A DNA stretch of 64,000 bases from an uncultured Desulfovibrio sp. (GCA_947038175.1 CAMQVJ010000003.1:1-64000), one strand, 5' to 3'. Numbered from the stretch's first letter, positions 39,903 through 50,810 are shown. Program-made: numbers and translations. Notes: a model not told the origin generated them from the sequence alone.

Positions 39903-41069
39903 TTATGACGTAAAGCCATTTTCTAAAATGTTTTTGATGTCGTTGCCATTTAGATTTAAAACAAATGTCCCTGCTCTTTCAGGGGTAAACATTTCGTGTA
40001 CAAGGTTTTGTGTTTGTTCTTTATTGCAAAAATCCCGCACGAGTTTATGTGGTGCGTATTTTTTTAGGAAATCCCGAAGTTGTTTTTTGAAATCATTGTC
40101 GAGGGGGATTTTCCATGCATTCTCTTTTTCTACAAGGTCGAATATGGGGAGCAGAAAAGCGGAACAGGAAAGACCATGCGGAACTTTGTAATGCAAGGTG
40201 AGAGGGTAGGAGATTGAGTGGCTAATGGAGCTATGACTTTGACTAATAGCCATTCCAGAAATACAAGCAGCTTCCTGCACTTTAGATCGTGCCTCGATAT
40301 TTTGCGGAAATTCTTCTATAATAGGTAAATTTTCCATGACTAAGCTGAGTGCAGTTTGCGCACAACTAAGGCTCATGGGAGTTGCGGTCGTATTCCACAG
40401 GGTTTCAAGTGCATGGGAAAAGGCATCTAATGCCCCATAAAGTGTGTCGACCCAAGGCAAAGAAAGGGTGAGGCTAGGGTCAAGTAAAGCTACTTTTGCA
40501 AAGCATGCTTCTCCTGCAAGGGAGCATTTTTTCTTGTTTTTATTATCCCAAATTGTGGCAAAAGGCGTTATTTCTGCGCCCGTTCCTGCGTTTGTGGGAA
40601 GAAGAATAAGAGGGAGCGGTGAGACATTGAGTTCTTTTTTATCCCTGAGCCATGCGTGGAGCGGAGTTTTGAATTCTGTTTGTAAGCCACAGGCAATAGC
40701 CTTTGCGCTATCCATGACAGAACCACCGCCTAAAGCAATGACAGCAAGGATTTTACCCTTTGATTTTTCTTGTTCACGTAGCTCTTGGATTTTTTGATCT
40801 AAAATATCGAGGTCAGGCTCAGGACTGATTTCACACACAGACCAAGTAGCAGGTATATCTGCCATTAATAAATCGGCTGTTTTTCTGCGAATCATGCCAG
40901 CGCTTGTGACCAGTAAAAGAGAATACAGCACAACAGCTTGCGGCGTATCCGAACGGGGGGAAAGAAGCGCAGACATATCTATATAATGGGAAAGGATTTG
41001 AGGCAGTTCTTTTCGAGCGTCATGTTTTGCTATAATTCTAACAGGATTAAAATGCTTCCAAGCTTCCAT
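39903..41069 (-). CDS. iron-containing alcohol dehydrogenase
   Basis: VIALGGGSVMDSAKAIA, LPTNAGTGAEIT, DAFSHALETLWN, SHSSISHSISYPLTLHYKVPHGLSCS. Confidence 0.9.
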   Translation of the reverse strand: MEAWKHFNPVRIIAKHDARKELPQILSHYIDMSALLSPRSDTPQAVVLYSLLLVTSAGMIRRKTADLLMADIPATWSVCEISPEPDLDILDQKIQELREQEKSKGKILAVIALGGGSVMDSAKAIACGLQTEFKTPLHAWLRDKKELNVSPLPLILLPTNAGTGAEITPFATIWDNKNKKKCSLAGEACFAKVALLDPSLTLSLPWVDTLYGALDAFSHALETLWNTTATPMSLSCAQTALSLVMENLPIIEEFPQNIEARSKVQEAACISGMAISQSHSSISHSISYPLTLHYKVPHGLSCSAFLLPIFDLVEKENAWKIPLDNDFKKQLRDFLKKYAPHKLVRDFCNKEQTQNLVHEMFTPERAGTFVLNLNGNDIKNILENGFTS

Positions 41070-41177
41070 AAATTCCTCCCTTTTTGCGACTTTATACTAA
41101 GATATTAAAATTTACACGTATCCAAAAAACAAGTCAAGAGTGAGGGTTTAGGGGGGGATTGGTTTAATTTTTATTTT

Positions 41178-41247
41178 TTGGGGGAGTTGAACTCCCCCAA
41201 ACCCCCTCGTCGGCGATTGTTTGTAAACTTTGTTTACAAACAATCGC
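41178..41247. repeat. compound intergenic palindrome element
   Basis: TTGGGGGAGTTgAACTCCCCCAA (41178..41200) and GCGATTGTTTGTAAAC-TTT-GTTTACAAACAATCGC (41213..41247). Confidence 0.85.
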
Positions 41248-41420
41248 AACTTATGGGCTTATGGCTTCTCAAGTTTCATATTTGACAGGGGCAAAAGCAA
41301 TGCGTATATCTATTGTGTAAGAGGCATAAGAGGGCGCTTTATGCGTGCAATATTCTTATTGTTTCTTATGGATTTTTATTTGTTAGTATGTGTTTTTTAG
41401 AAATATATTTTGGAGTTATC

Positions 41421-42254
41421 ATGGCGCACAAGAAAAAAGAATGTATTGATCCACAAAGCTTAGGATTGCCCTCAGGCGGAGTAGATACTCACGCTCATCT
41501 TGTTTCAGAGAGATTATGGGATGACAGGGACGAGGTTTTACAAAGAGCGAAAGCCTGTGGAATTTCCCATATCGGACAAGTTTTTTTACGCAGTGAATCC
41601 TATCGAGAAAAAAAAGAATACTACCTTAATAAAGACCATGTATTTTTTATATATGGAATACATCCAACTGATTTACTTGAGATTAGCTCTACAGAATTGC
41701 AAGAAATAAAAAAAGATATTATTATAGATAGGCAAAGCACAAAAAAAGTGCGTGCCATTGGTGAAATTGGGCTTGATTTTTACTGGAAAGAAGTTCCTGC
41801 TGATGTGCAGGAAGATTATTTTCGCCGTCAACTAAAAATGGCAAAAGAAGTGAATTTGCCTGTTGTTATCCATAGTCGTGATGCTTTTGATGACACTGTG
41901 CGGATTTTGCTTGACGAGGGCTATGATAAGTTACCACTTCTGTGGCATTGTTTCGACGGGGATACAGAAAAAGCAGAAACTATTCTTTCCCATGGTTGGC
42001 ATATTTCTATCCCTGGTTCTGTGACGTATAAAGCAAATACCGCTTTTCGTGAGGCTCTGCGCTGTATCCCTAAAGATAGGCTTATGCTAGAAACTGATTG
42101 CCCCTATCTTTCGCCAGAACCTTGGCGTGGAAAAATCAATGAACCTGCTCTCTCTGTTTTTACAGCAAAATGCGTAGCAGATGAACTTGGCCGTGATGTG
42201 GCTGAGCTTTGGGTGACCTGCGGTCAAAATGCCATGCGATTTTTTTCCTTGTAG
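41421..42254 (+). CDS. TatD family metal-dependent hydrolase
   Basis: GVDTHAHLVSE, GEIGLDFYW, PVVIHSRDAFDDT, LWHCFDG, METDCPYLSPEPWRGK (read as LETDCPYLSPEPWRGK); ATG at 41421 preferred. Confidence 0.92.
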   Translation: MAHKKKECIDPQSLGLPSGGVDTHAHLVSERLWDDRDEVLQRAKACGISHIGQVFLRSESYREKKEYYLNKDHVFFIYGIHPTDLLEISSTELQEIKKDIIIDRQSTKKVRAIGEIGLDFYWKEVPADVQEDYFRRQLKMAKEVNLPVVIHSRDAFDDTVRILLDEGYDKLPLLWHCFDGDTEKAETILSHGWHISIPGSVTYKANTAFREALRCIPKDRLMLETDCPYLSPEPWRGKINEPALSVFTAKCVADELGRDVAELWVTCGQNAMRFFSL

Positions 42255-42453
42255 GTGGACGGATTTTTATTTTCCTAGAGTAGTATTTAAATGGCGCTTG
42301 CTCTAATACTTTTTATGATTGTACCGATATATTCTATGGGTACGGTGAGGAAGTGAAGCCCCAACTGTTCGCTCAGGAAGCAAATACACTTTCTCATCGA
42401 TCCCCAATTGAATATGTTAATATTTGATAACATCTAGAAATAGTGAGGTAATT

Positions 42454-42639
42454 ATGCAAGTTGGCTCTACAGCAGGATCCCTGCAATCGCAAGTAAGCAT
42501 GGGTATAACTAAAAAAGCTCAAGATACAGGTGCAGCGCTTGTTGATAATCTTATGTCTAAGTCCTTGGACGGAACATCAGAAATGAATCAAGCTCTTGCT
42601 TCCCGTGGTGTAGGCACACAGCTTAACACCGTTGCGTAG
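42454..42639 (+). CDS. YjfB-like putative motility protein
   Basis: MQVGSTAGSLQSQVSMGITKKAQDTGAALVDNLMSK. Confidence 0.6.
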   Translation: MQVGSTAGSLQSQVSMGITKKAQDTGAALVDNLMSKSLDGTSEMNQALASRGVGTQLNTVA

Positions 42640-42667
42640 TATTTAAAATACAAACGTCGATTCTTAT

Positions 42668-42702
42668 AAAAAAAAGCTTACTTTAACAGTAAGCTTTTTT
42701 TT
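42668..42702 (+). terminator. rho-independent terminator
   Basis: AAAAGCTTACT-TTAAC-AGTAAGCTTTTTTTT. Confidence 0.85.
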
Positions 42703-42784
42703 GTGTTTATATCGCTGTTTATATCAATTTTTGTATTTATATCGCTATTTCTGAGTTTTTTGAAATACCCAATATTTTTTGCGT

Positions 42785-43627
42785 TTATACTTTGGTAAAG
42801 TGATTACCGTAAGATGCAACACAGCTACCGTCTTTTTTATATTGATTTTTTTCAAGACTTAATCTGTGGCTTGCAATGTCCATAACATTATCGTGTGAGC
42901 GCACCCATGGCTCTGCTGGCTGCAAAGTACTGAGCACTGTATTAGCTCCATGTATAAGATAATGCATAGGAATAGTGAGAGCTGGGGAATAGTTCTTCAT
43001 AATTTCATCTGCTTGAGAATAGGTGAGAATATGCTCGCTTTCGTCCACAGGTAAAAAGAGCACGTCTATTTCCAAATTTTTCAAATATTCATGCACCCAG
43101 GCATCTGGTTGTGCTCGGTTATCTCCCCAATGCACTACGGTCACGCCAGCACATTCCACAACCATAATACAGTTATCCATATGCAAATTATTATTTGGAG
43201 GTGAAAAATCTTCGCCAAAATCTTTTTGAACTTCTGTCCAACGAGTTTTTCCAACGCAGTGGCTCATGTGTTTATCCGCAAGGCCAGTGATGCGCACGTC
43301 TGATAAGGCAAATGTTCCGACGGGGCGCTCCATAACCATGCGAGCTTTTGGCAGATGCAAGGCATCATGGTCAAAATGCGCATGGGTTGAAACGGCCATG
43401 TCAACTGTGATTTCTGGAAAATCGTTGGGAAACCAAAGCCCCCAAGCGGCATCATTACGCCATGGATCAATTAATATACTGAGACCATTTGGGCTGGTAA
43501 TGCGGTGGCAAGAATGGCCAAAATAATCAATATGCACCATGCCTTTGCTTTCAGAAACGCCAAGTTTTTGAAGTTCTCTCAGGTTTTCATTATTGATATC
43601 AAATATTTGAGCTCTTGATCCGTCCAT
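42785..43627 (-). CDS. MBL-fold metallo-hydrolase
   Basis: IDYFGHSCHRITSPNGLSILIDPWRND, STHAHFDHDALH, VVHWGDN. Confidence 0.85.
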   Translation of the reverse strand: MDGSRAQIFDINNENLRELQKLGVSESKGMVHIDYFGHSCHRITSPNGLSILIDPWRNDAAWGLWFPNDFPEITVDMAVSTHAHFDHDALHLPKARMVMERPVGTFALSDVRITGLADKHMSHCVGKTRWTEVQKDFGEDFSPPNNNLHMDNCIMVVECAGVTVVHWGDNRAQPDAWVHEYLKNLEIDVLFLPVDESEHILTYSQADEIMKNYSPALTIPMHYLIHGANTVLSTLQPAEPWVRSHDNVMDIASHRLSLEKNQYKKDGSCVASYGNHFTKV

Positions 43628-43671
43628 AGGTACTCCTTTTTTTTGAAGGTTGAATGGGCAGGAAACCTTTA

Positions 43672-44772
43672 TTATTTACTTCTTACGTTGCTTCTATTGA
43701 CAATAGGTTCTTCTGCTAGTTTTTGTTTTTGTGAACTTTTGCTAAGCACCCCTAAGCCTGTAACGACGGAAGGATTAAAATGAATACAGATACCTAAAAG
43801 TTCTCCGACGGGCAGTATTTTACTGTGTACATCAACTATATTGAGTTTTTTTTGGAGAAAGGAAGGGAGCATAAAAGAACTGGTCATTTTTATTTCTGCG
43901 TCTGGAAAAAGTTGTTTCACTCTTGCCCACACGGAGTATGGATTAATTTTATTCCCAAAAGCTGGCAAGTCTCGTGGGGAGAATTTATTTTTATAAAGGA
44001 TAATAACACCTTTTTGTGCAACCCTGCATGTTTCACTCAATATACTTGACGGTGAAAAAAGAGTGCTGAAGGAGGCGTCTTGCAAAAAAGTAGGAACAGC
44101 ATCTAGGGGAATGGATTTCTTTCCTGCATGAGTGCTTGTATTATTATTTGTCTGACTTCCCATGTTTTTGCGCAGGCTTTTGCTTAGCCTCGTTGCTCTT
44201 GCCCGTAACTGTTCTTGAATAGGTTTTATCCCTCTAAGGGCGAAGTTCTTTATTCTTTCAAGATTTGTGTTTTTTCTATTCGAGGCATGAAAGTTTATAT
44301 GCGTAGCGATAGATTGCGTACCATTAGTATGCTCGTCAATATGCTCGTTTTTACCTTGAGTTGCTCTTGTTTTTCGCTGTGCCAGTCGTGATTGTATTAT
44401 ATTTAAATCTTTCGCAATGCGCTTCATTATTTTGTATTGCGAGGATGCGTAGCAAGTGAAAAAAGCATAATCAAAACTATCATCGTCAAAGGGTAAGGCG
44501 TCTACTTTAGCAAGTTGATACTCAATTCGTGGGCCAGAGCGATGCAAGGCATAATTGAGAACATTTATATCTTCATCGCTTGCGCATACGTCAAAACCTG
44601 CATCCCAAAAAAATTCAGGTGCGATATGAGAATGCAAGCCCACTTGCAAGAAAGAGCTGCCTCGCCTTTGCCAACTTGACATAAATGATCGAACAAGGCG
44701 CTCTTCTAATTGTTGTAAGCAAGGCACTGTCTTACTCGGCATTTTCCGCAGTAAGTGCATCATCTTCTGCAA
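43672..44772 (-). CDS. SAM-dependent methyltransferase-like protein with low-complexity insertion
   Basis: FLQVGLHSHIAPEFFWDAGFDVCASDEDINVLNYAL ... DALPFDDDSFDYAFFTCY. Confidence 0.7.
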   Translation of the reverse strand: MQKMMHLLRKMPSKTVPCLQQLEERLVRSFMSSWQRRGSSFLQVGLHSHIAPEFFWDAGFDVCASDEDINVLNYALHRSGPRIEYQLAKVDALPFDDDSFDYAFFTCYASSQYKIMKRIAKDLNIIQSRLAQRKTRATQGKNEHIDEHTNGTQSIATHINFHASNRKNTNLERIKNFALRGIKPIQEQLRARATRLSKSLRKNMGSQTNNNTSTHAGKKSIPLDAVPTFLQDASFSTLFSPSSILSETCRVAQKGVIILYKNKFSPRDLPAFGNKINPYSVWARVKQLFPDAEIKMTSSFMLPSFLQKKLNIVDVHSKILPVGELLGICIHFNPSVVTGLGVLSKSSQKQKLAEEPIVNRSNVRSK

Positions 44773-45046
44773 CCCAGCGGGTGAGCGCTTCGGCTATAAT
44801 GCGAGCTTGGCGAACACTGGAAATATTGAATTTAGCTTGTTGGCGAAATTCGCCACTCATTTTCTTATAACGACGAATGGTGTATTTATCCGCACCATAA
44901 TCGTCAGCATCCGCAACATATTCTTTGTAGCGGTATAAGATGGTAGAATTTAAACCCTTTGATAAAATTTGTTTTTCTATTTCTTTGATTAAAAGAACAC
45001 CGTCTTCTTCGTAATTGATGGTGATTTCGTCAATAGTGCTACTCAT
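44732..45046 (-). CDS. conserved hypothetical protein
   Basis: complete 104-aa ORF overlapping the start of the methyltransferase gene. Confidence 0.6.
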   Translation of the reverse strand: MSSTIDEITINYEEDGVLLIKEIEKQILSKGLNSTILYRYKEYVADADDYGADKYTIRRYKKMSGEFRQQAKFNISSVRQARIIAEALTRWVAEDDALTAENAE

Positions 45047-45186
45047 AAAATGTTCCTTTTTGCCTTAAACTTTCAAGGGTATGTTTAAATATAAAATGCG
45101 TTTTTCTGAAATATTTAGGAACTTTTTAGGGAGTTCCCAATATAATCAGGTGTAATTAAATTATAAGCAGCTAAAGCCAGTTATAG

Positions 45187-45702
45187 TCAACGCCTACTTT
45201 TGAAAAAATCTTGTAATACATGCATGCAATCGTGAGCCAAAATGCCTCCCATATGCCATGTATTAACCCCAAGATGCGGAGCGTCTAAACCTTCTAAACA
45301 CGAACAAACGCTTCCTGCTCTTTCATCATAAGCACCGAATACCAGTCCTGTCAAACGAGATTCTCGGACTGCCCCTGTGCACATAAGGCATGGTTCTAAG
45401 GTAACTACAAGGAAACAATCTAAAAGACGGTAATTTTGTATACTTTGTGCGGCTCTTCGCAGAGCTAATATTTCTGCATGGGCAGATGGGTCGCAAAGCC
45501 GAATGCTTTCATTATGGGCATGGGAGAGGATTTTTCCCTGAGTATTAACCACAAGGGCTCCCACGGGAATTTCTCCTTCCAATGCTCCTTTTTGAGCATG
45601 AAAAAGGGCTTCTTGCATAAGGGTTTCCCATGTATGCCCCCTAGGGGCAAGTGGTACAGGCCCCCAAGGTTCTTTGGCATGAAAAACAGTATTGCTTGTC
45701 AT
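45187..45702 (-). CDS. tadA: tRNA adenosine(34) deaminase TadA
   Basis: GEIPVGALVV, DPSAHAEILALRRAAQ, LEPCLMCTGAV. Confidence 0.95.
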   Translation of the reverse strand: MTSNTVFHAKEPWGPVPLAPRGHTWETLMQEALFHAQKGALEGEIPVGALVVNTQGKILSHAHNESIRLCDPSAHAEILALRRAAQSIQNYRLLDCFLVVTLEPCLMCTGAVRESRLTGLVFGAYDERAGSVCSCLEGLDAPHLGVNTWHMGGILAHDCMHVLQDFFKSRR

Positions 45703-45711
45703 TTTATTTTA

Positions 45712-46377
45712 TTATTCTGGTAGATTATCTACAGCATTGAGTATGATATCTCGTACTTCTTCAGGGGTGTTTGCCATGGTGATAAGGTCAACTTCATCTT
45801 GACGAACATAACCGTAGCTCACCATTTTATCACGTATCCAATCAATGAGGCCTTCCCAATATTCAGAGTTGTATAAAACTATGGGGAATTTATGGATAAG
45901 ACCTGTTTGTACTAAAACGATAGCTTCAAAAAGTTCGTCTAAAGTGCCAAGTCCGCCAGGCATAACGACATAAGCGGTTGCGTATTTAACAAACATAAGC
46001 TTGCGAGCAAAGAAATAACGGAAGTCGCAACGTGTTTTTACATAAGGGTTTGGATGATCTTCTGCAGGCAAGTGGATATGCAAGCCAACAGATGTACCAT
46101 TGGCTTCTGTTGCGCCTTTATTTCCCGCTTCCATAAGACCAGGGCCACCACCAGTGATAACACCTAACTTGGCTTGAACAAGAAGTTTTGCAATTTCTTC
46201 CGTTGCATTATACATGGCGTCGCCTGGTTTTGCACGGGCAGATCCAAAAATAGAAACACATTTTGGGAGAGAGCCGAGGGTTTCTACGCCATCAACAATT
46301 TCTGCCATAATACGAAAAACTCTCCAAGACTCATCTACACTTAAAGCATTGACAACAGATTGATCTTTATTATTCAT
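45712..46377 (-). CDS. LOG family / TIGR00730 Rossmann-fold protein
   Basis: VSIFGSARAKPG, GVITGGGPGLMEAGNKGA, VMPGGLGTLDELFE. Confidence 0.95.
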   Translation of the reverse strand: MNNKDQSVVNALSVDESWRVFRIMAEIVDGVETLGSLPKCVSIFGSARAKPGDAMYNATEEIAKLLVQAKLGVITGGGPGLMEAGNKGATEANGTSVGLHIHLPAEDHPNPYVKTRCDFRYFFARKLMFVKYATAYVVMPGGLGTLDELFEAIVLVQTGLIHKFPIVLYNSEYWEGLIDWIRDKMVSYGYVRQDEVDLITMANTPEEVRDIILNAVDNLPE

Positions 46378-46516
46378 CGTGTATCTCTCTTTTTTTAGGT
46401 ACTAAAAATATTCGTATCTTAACCGATTTAAAAGTATATGCTGTGGGTGCACTTAACGCAAGCATTTAACTCAGACATTGGGGCGGACGTCACGTTATTC
46501 CAATTTACTTTTTTTA

Positions 46517-46594
46517 GGAAAATGATTTTTCCTCCTTGGCTCTCTTTTTACATATTTACTCATTCTTCGTAAACAAATACTAAAATAGAGAGCC
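46517..46594. repeat. intergenic palindrome pair
   Basis: GGAAAATGATTTTTCC and GGCTCTCTTTTTACATATTT...AAATACTAAAATAGAGAGCC. Confidence 0.55.
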
Positions 46595-46859
46595 TCCCAA
46601 ATGAGAATAATGTGGCGAGAACATGTTCGCCTTATAGTTTAGCAATACTTCGTTAAAAGCGTTATAGATGGGAGTCAAAAAAAAAGATAAAATAATGCTT
46701 TTCATACTAGCATAATTATAATAAATTATAGAGATGTTTCCTTTATGATGAGATTTGTTTACTGGCAAGGAAGATATTGTAATATATTGTATTGTAACAA
46801 TATGTTAGATATTACCCACTGGCGATATGAATCACCTTTGAATTATTCTAGGAGTATTT

Positions 46860-48476
46860 ATGAAAGTCACTTTTCTTGGCGCAGCACAAACGGTTACAGG
46901 TTCTTGTTATATTATAGAAGGCGCAGGGCATCGTTTCGCTCTTGATTGCGGTATGCATCAAGGTAGTAAAGTCATTGAAGAACGTAATTTTGATACGGAA
47001 CAATACGCGCCACAATCACTAGAATTTGTATTGCTCACCCATGCGCATATTGACCATTCAGGGCTTTTGCCCCGCATTGGGGCTCATGGATTTAACGGCC
47101 CTGTTTATTGCACAGAGCCAACCGCAGATCTTGTGGCGCTTATGCTTGAAGATAGCGCACATATTCAAGAAATGGAATATGAGTGGAAGCAAAAACAGCG
47201 GAACAGAAAAGGTAAAAATAAAATTTCAGAGAACGAAGTTCTTTATACTATGAAAGAGGCAAAAAAGGTCACGAAGCAATTAGAAGTTGTTGAATTTGAT
47301 CAATCTTTTGAGCCAGTAAAAAATATTAAAGTCACTTATAAAAATGCTGCCCATATTCTTGGCGCTGCTTTTATTATTATTGATGTGACGGAAGATGGCA
47401 AATCCACACGCCTTACTTTTTCTGGTGATCTTGGTCGCCCTGGGGCTTTACTTTTACACGATGCGGCAGTGCCTGAAGTGACGGATTATTTATTTGTAGA
47501 ATCAACGTATGGCGACCGTGATCACAAGGGCGAAGATGATACCCTTGAAGAACTTATGCAAGCCATTGAATATAGCTACGAGCGAAAGGGAAAGGTACTT
47601 ATACCAACCTTTGCCGTTGAGCGAGCGCAGGAAATTATGCATTCTTTGCATTTACTCAAGGCGCAAGGTAAAATTCCACAGGATATGCCTATTTTTCTTG
47701 ATAGCCCGCTTGCTATTCGTGCTACGGATATTTTTTATAAGCATTCGGACAAACTCAATATTCAAGACGGGCATGCTAATACTTTTGATGTAAATAAAAA
47801 TAATCTCAATATCCATTTCACCTTGAGTACGGAAGAATCTCAAGCTCTGAATATGATGATTGGGCCTGCTATTATTTTATCTGCCAGCGGTATGTGTAAC
47901 GCAGGGCGCATAAAACATCACCTGAAGCACTCTATTTGGCAACCAGAAACAAGCCTTGTTTTCGTGGGTTATCAAGCAGTTGGAACGCTTGGGCGTAAAA
48001 TTATTGAAGGGGCAGAGCATATTTCTATATTCAACGAACAGCTTAAAGTCGCTGCGAAAATATTCACCATTGGTGGATTTTCTGCCCATGCGGATCAAAG
48101 CCAATTACTTGACTGGATAGAAACAATAGCCGAGCACAAACCGCATGTTATTTTCACCCATGGTGAACCAAAAGCACAAGAAGCTATAGCAAAAATTGTG
48201 CAAGAAAAATTCCACCTTCAAACGAGTATTCCTAGCTATTTAGGAACAATTGAATTGAAGGCAGGAGCGCAACCAGTGCTTGAAGCTGGGCTGCCTTATA
48301 TCGAAGAGCCTCAGGCAAGTGATAACCTTGTATTACAAGGGATTGTTAGCAATCTTGGGCAACTTCAAGCGCAACTTACATCGGTTGCAGGTAAGTCACG
48401 TAAAGAACAATCAGCAATTTATGAGCGCATAGCGTTACTTAATCGTCAATTAGCTGATTTTCTTTCAGAAATATAA
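46860..48476 (+). CDS. MBL-fold/beta-CASP RNA-processing exonuclease family
   Basis: FLGAAQTVTGSCYII, LTHAHIDHSGLLPRI, AHILGAAFI, FSGDLGRPG, SASGMCNAGRI, GGFSAHADQ. Confidence 0.93.
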   Translation: MKVTFLGAAQTVTGSCYIIEGAGHRFALDCGMHQGSKVIEERNFDTEQYAPQSLEFVLLTHAHIDHSGLLPRIGAHGFNGPVYCTEPTADLVALMLEDSAHIQEMEYEWKQKQRNRKGKNKISENEVLYTMKEAKKVTKQLEVVEFDQSFEPVKNIKVTYKNAAHILGAAFIIIDVTEDGKSTRLTFSGDLGRPGALLLHDAAVPEVTDYLFVESTYGDRDHKGEDDTLEELMQAIEYSYERKGKVLIPTFAVERAQEIMHSLHLLKAQGKIPQDMPIFLDSPLAIRATDIFYKHSDKLNIQDGHANTFDVNKNNLNIHFTLSTEESQALNMMIGPAIILSASGMCNAGRIKHHLKHSIWQPETSLVFVGYQAVGTLGRKIIEGAEHISIFNEQLKVAAKIFTIGGFSAHADQSQLLDWIETIAEHKPHVIFTHGEPKAQEAIAKIVQEKFHLQTSIPSYLGTIELKAGAQPVLEAGLPYIEEPQASDNLVLQGIVSNLGQLQAQLTSVAGKSRKEQSAIYERIALLNRQLADFLSEI

Positions 48477-48530
48477 ACCACAAAAAGCAGAACTCACAAC
48501 AAATAAAAGAGTATTAGGGGTCTATACAGA

Positions 48531-49091
48531 ATGAGGATTATTGCTGGAGCGTTCAAAGGACGCAGCTTAAAAACAATTACAGGTACAGGTTATCGCCCTG
48601 CGATGAGTAAAGTTCGTGAATCACTTTTTTCACTCCTTGAATCTAGGGGTGTGGTCTGGCAAGATTCGCCTATTTTAGATTTATTTGCAGGTAGCGGTAG
48701 CCTTGCTTTTGAAGCCGTTAGCCGTGGTGCGCCGAGAGCGTGTTTTGTCGAAAAAGACCCAAAAGCCGCAGCGTGTATTAGGCAAAATGCGGAGAATTTA
48801 GGTATTGACGATAGGTGTTTTGTTGCCGCAGAAGATGCGATTAAATACGTAGGACGACGCCCTCAACAGAAATTTTCTGTCGTGTTTATCGATCCTCCTT
48901 ATGCGGTTAATTTTCTTCCGCCAACCTTGCGAGGGCTTATTCGTCGTGAATGGCTTGAGCCTGGTGCTTTTGTCATTGCAGAGGTGGAAAAGCATCTCAA
49001 AATTGATACGGAAAGTTTTGAAGGGCTGACTCTTGAGCTTGATAGAAAATATGGTCAAACAAGGATTCTTGTATGGTATTGCCCAGAATAG
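48531..49091 (+). CDS. rsmD: 16S rRNA (guanine(966)-N(2))-methyltransferase RsmD
   Basis: MRIIAGAFKGRSLKT, RPAMSKVRESLFSLL, ILDLFAGSGSLAFEAVSRGA, VFIDPPYA. Confidence 0.95.
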   Translation: MRIIAGAFKGRSLKTITGTGYRPAMSKVRESLFSLLESRGVVWQDSPILDLFAGSGSLAFEAVSRGAPRACFVEKDPKAAACIRQNAENLGIDDRCFVAAEDAIKYVGRRPQQKFSVVFIDPPYAVNFLPPTLRGLIRREWLEPGAFVIAEVEKHLKIDTESFEGLTLELDRKYGQTRILVWYCPE

Positions 49092-49594
49092 CCGTTTATG
49101 CTGGGACATTTGACCCTATACATAATGGGCATATTGGTATTATCACAAGGGGAATAACCCTTTTTGATAAAGTTGTTGTTGGTGTTGCAGAAGACACTGG
49201 CAAGAAAGCTCTTTTTTGCTTGGAAGAAAGAGTGGCCATGGCGAAAAAATATTTTGACCAATCAGAATATAAAGATGTGGTTATTGTTGAACCCTTTAGT
49301 GGGCTTTTAGTTGAGTACGCAAAATCACATGATGCGGTGGGTATTTTGCGTGGTTTACGTGCTATTTCAGATTTTGACTATGAATTTCAAATGGCGCTCA
49401 TGAACCGTAAATTAGAACCAAGTATACAAACCATGTTTCTGATGTCTGATTTTAAATGGATGTATGTGAGTTCCACTAATCTTAAGAATGTTGCGAGTTT
49501 GAACGGTGATATAACGGACTTAGTGCCTGCCCATGTTTATAGCGCTATGCAAGATGTTTATGCCGCACAAAAAAATAGCGCAACAAAAAAATAG
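49073..49594 (+). CDS. coaD: phosphopantetheine adenylyltransferase
   Basis: AVYAGTFDPIHNGHIGII, ILRGLRAISDFDYEFQMALMNRKL, YVSSTNLKNVASLNGDI. Confidence 0.97.
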   Translation: MVLPRIAVYAGTFDPIHNGHIGIITRGITLFDKVVVGVAEDTGKKALFCLEERVAMAKKYFDQSEYKDVVIVEPFSGLLVEYAKSHDAVGILRGLRAISDFDYEFQMALMNRKLEPSIQTMFLMSDFKWMYVSSTNLKNVASLNGDITDLVPAHVYSAMQDVYAAQKNSATKK

Positions 49595-49760
49595 TGGAAG
49601 AAGAAAATAGCGGAAGAAAAGACTAAAGTACAAAAGAGTCACGCACGAAAAAATAAGTGTATATATTAAATAATTGCATGAAGAATCTGTGATGTAAGTA
49701 AATGACAGCGCAAGAGAAAAAAATTAAAGACGCAATAAAAAAGAATGGATTAAGATTTAT

Positions 49761-50666
49761 ATGAAAAAAGTTATTTGCATCATGGGGCCAACGGGTGCAG
49801 GAAAAACCGCATCGGCGATTAATCTTGCAAAAGCAGGCTATCCTATTCGAGTTATTAATACGGATTCACGTCAAGTTTATTACGATTTTCCGATTATCAG
49901 CGCCCAACCAGATGAGGAAGAAAAATCCGCCTGTCCCCATGAATTATATGGATATTTGCAATGTCATGAGAAGATTTCGGCGGGTGAATGGGTTAAGCTT
50001 GCTAAATCACGAATAGACATTGCCCATAAGCAAGGCTGTATTCCCGTTTTAGTTGGGGGCACAGGGCTTTATTTTCGGGCTCTTTTTGATGGTATTGTGG
50101 ATATTCCGCAAGTTCCTGATGATATTCACCAAAAATATATCGATGAACTAAAAAAAGAGGGCAGCGAATACCTGCACGCAAAATTAGAAAAAATAGATCC
50201 AAGCTATGCACAGAAGGTGCATCACAATGATAAACAGCGTGTGGCAAGAGCTTTAGAAGTATTTGAATCAACAGGAAAAACCTTTAGTGATTGGCATAAA
50301 GGGCAAAGTGTCCAACCTGATTATGACGTGTTGAGAGTTGGCATTGGTATTCCTTTAGCGGAACTCACACCCATTCTTTCTAAGCGCACTAAAATTATGT
50401 TTGAACGGGGAGCTTTGGAAGAAGCAAAAAAGGCTTTGCGTAAATGCCCCGATTTGAGCGCCTCTGCATGGACAGGAATTGGTTGCCGTGAAATAGCCCT
50501 TTTTCTACAGGAAAAATATGACCTTGAGACTTGTATGGATGTTTGGAATAAAAATACTCGTGCCTATGCAAAACGCCAATGGACATGGTTTAATGCGGAC
50601 AAACGCATAAAATGGTTTCGCCCTGAAGAAGATTCTCTTCAGTGTATGCAAGATTTTCTTGTCTAG
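49761..50666 (+). CDS. miaA: tRNA dimethylallyltransferase
   Basis: GPTGAGKTASAINLA, NTDSRQVYYDFPIISAQP, VLVGGTGLYFRALFDGI. Confidence 0.96.
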   Translation: MKKVICIMGPTGAGKTASAINLAKAGYPIRVINTDSRQVYYDFPIISAQPDEEEKSACPHELYGYLQCHEKISAGEWVKLAKSRIDIAHKQGCIPVLVGGTGLYFRALFDGIVDIPQVPDDIHQKYIDELKKEGSEYLHAKLEKIDPSYAQKVHHNDKQRVARALEVFESTGKTFSDWHKGQSVQPDYDVLRVGIGIPLAELTPILSKRTKIMFERGALEEAKKALRKCPDLSASAWTGIGCREIALFLQEKYDLETCMDVWNKNTRAYAKRQWTWFNADKRIKWFRPEEDSLQCMQDFLV

Positions 50667-50810
50667 AATCAATATATTCTTTCTCTTTCTAATTTCTTAC
50701 CTTTGTTAATAAATGAAAAAAAGTTTCTGTTTGCTAGGGAACTTTTCTCTATAAATGTTCTCATGAGTTAAAATATGCTCATAAAATGTTTTTTCAGGAA
50801 GGGGGGCGAG

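Noticed and set aside
42300-42420. TGGCGCTTGCT upstream of the YjfB-like gene considered as a sigma54 promoter
   Set aside because: Spacing between the GG and GC elements does not fit the -24/-12 consensus.
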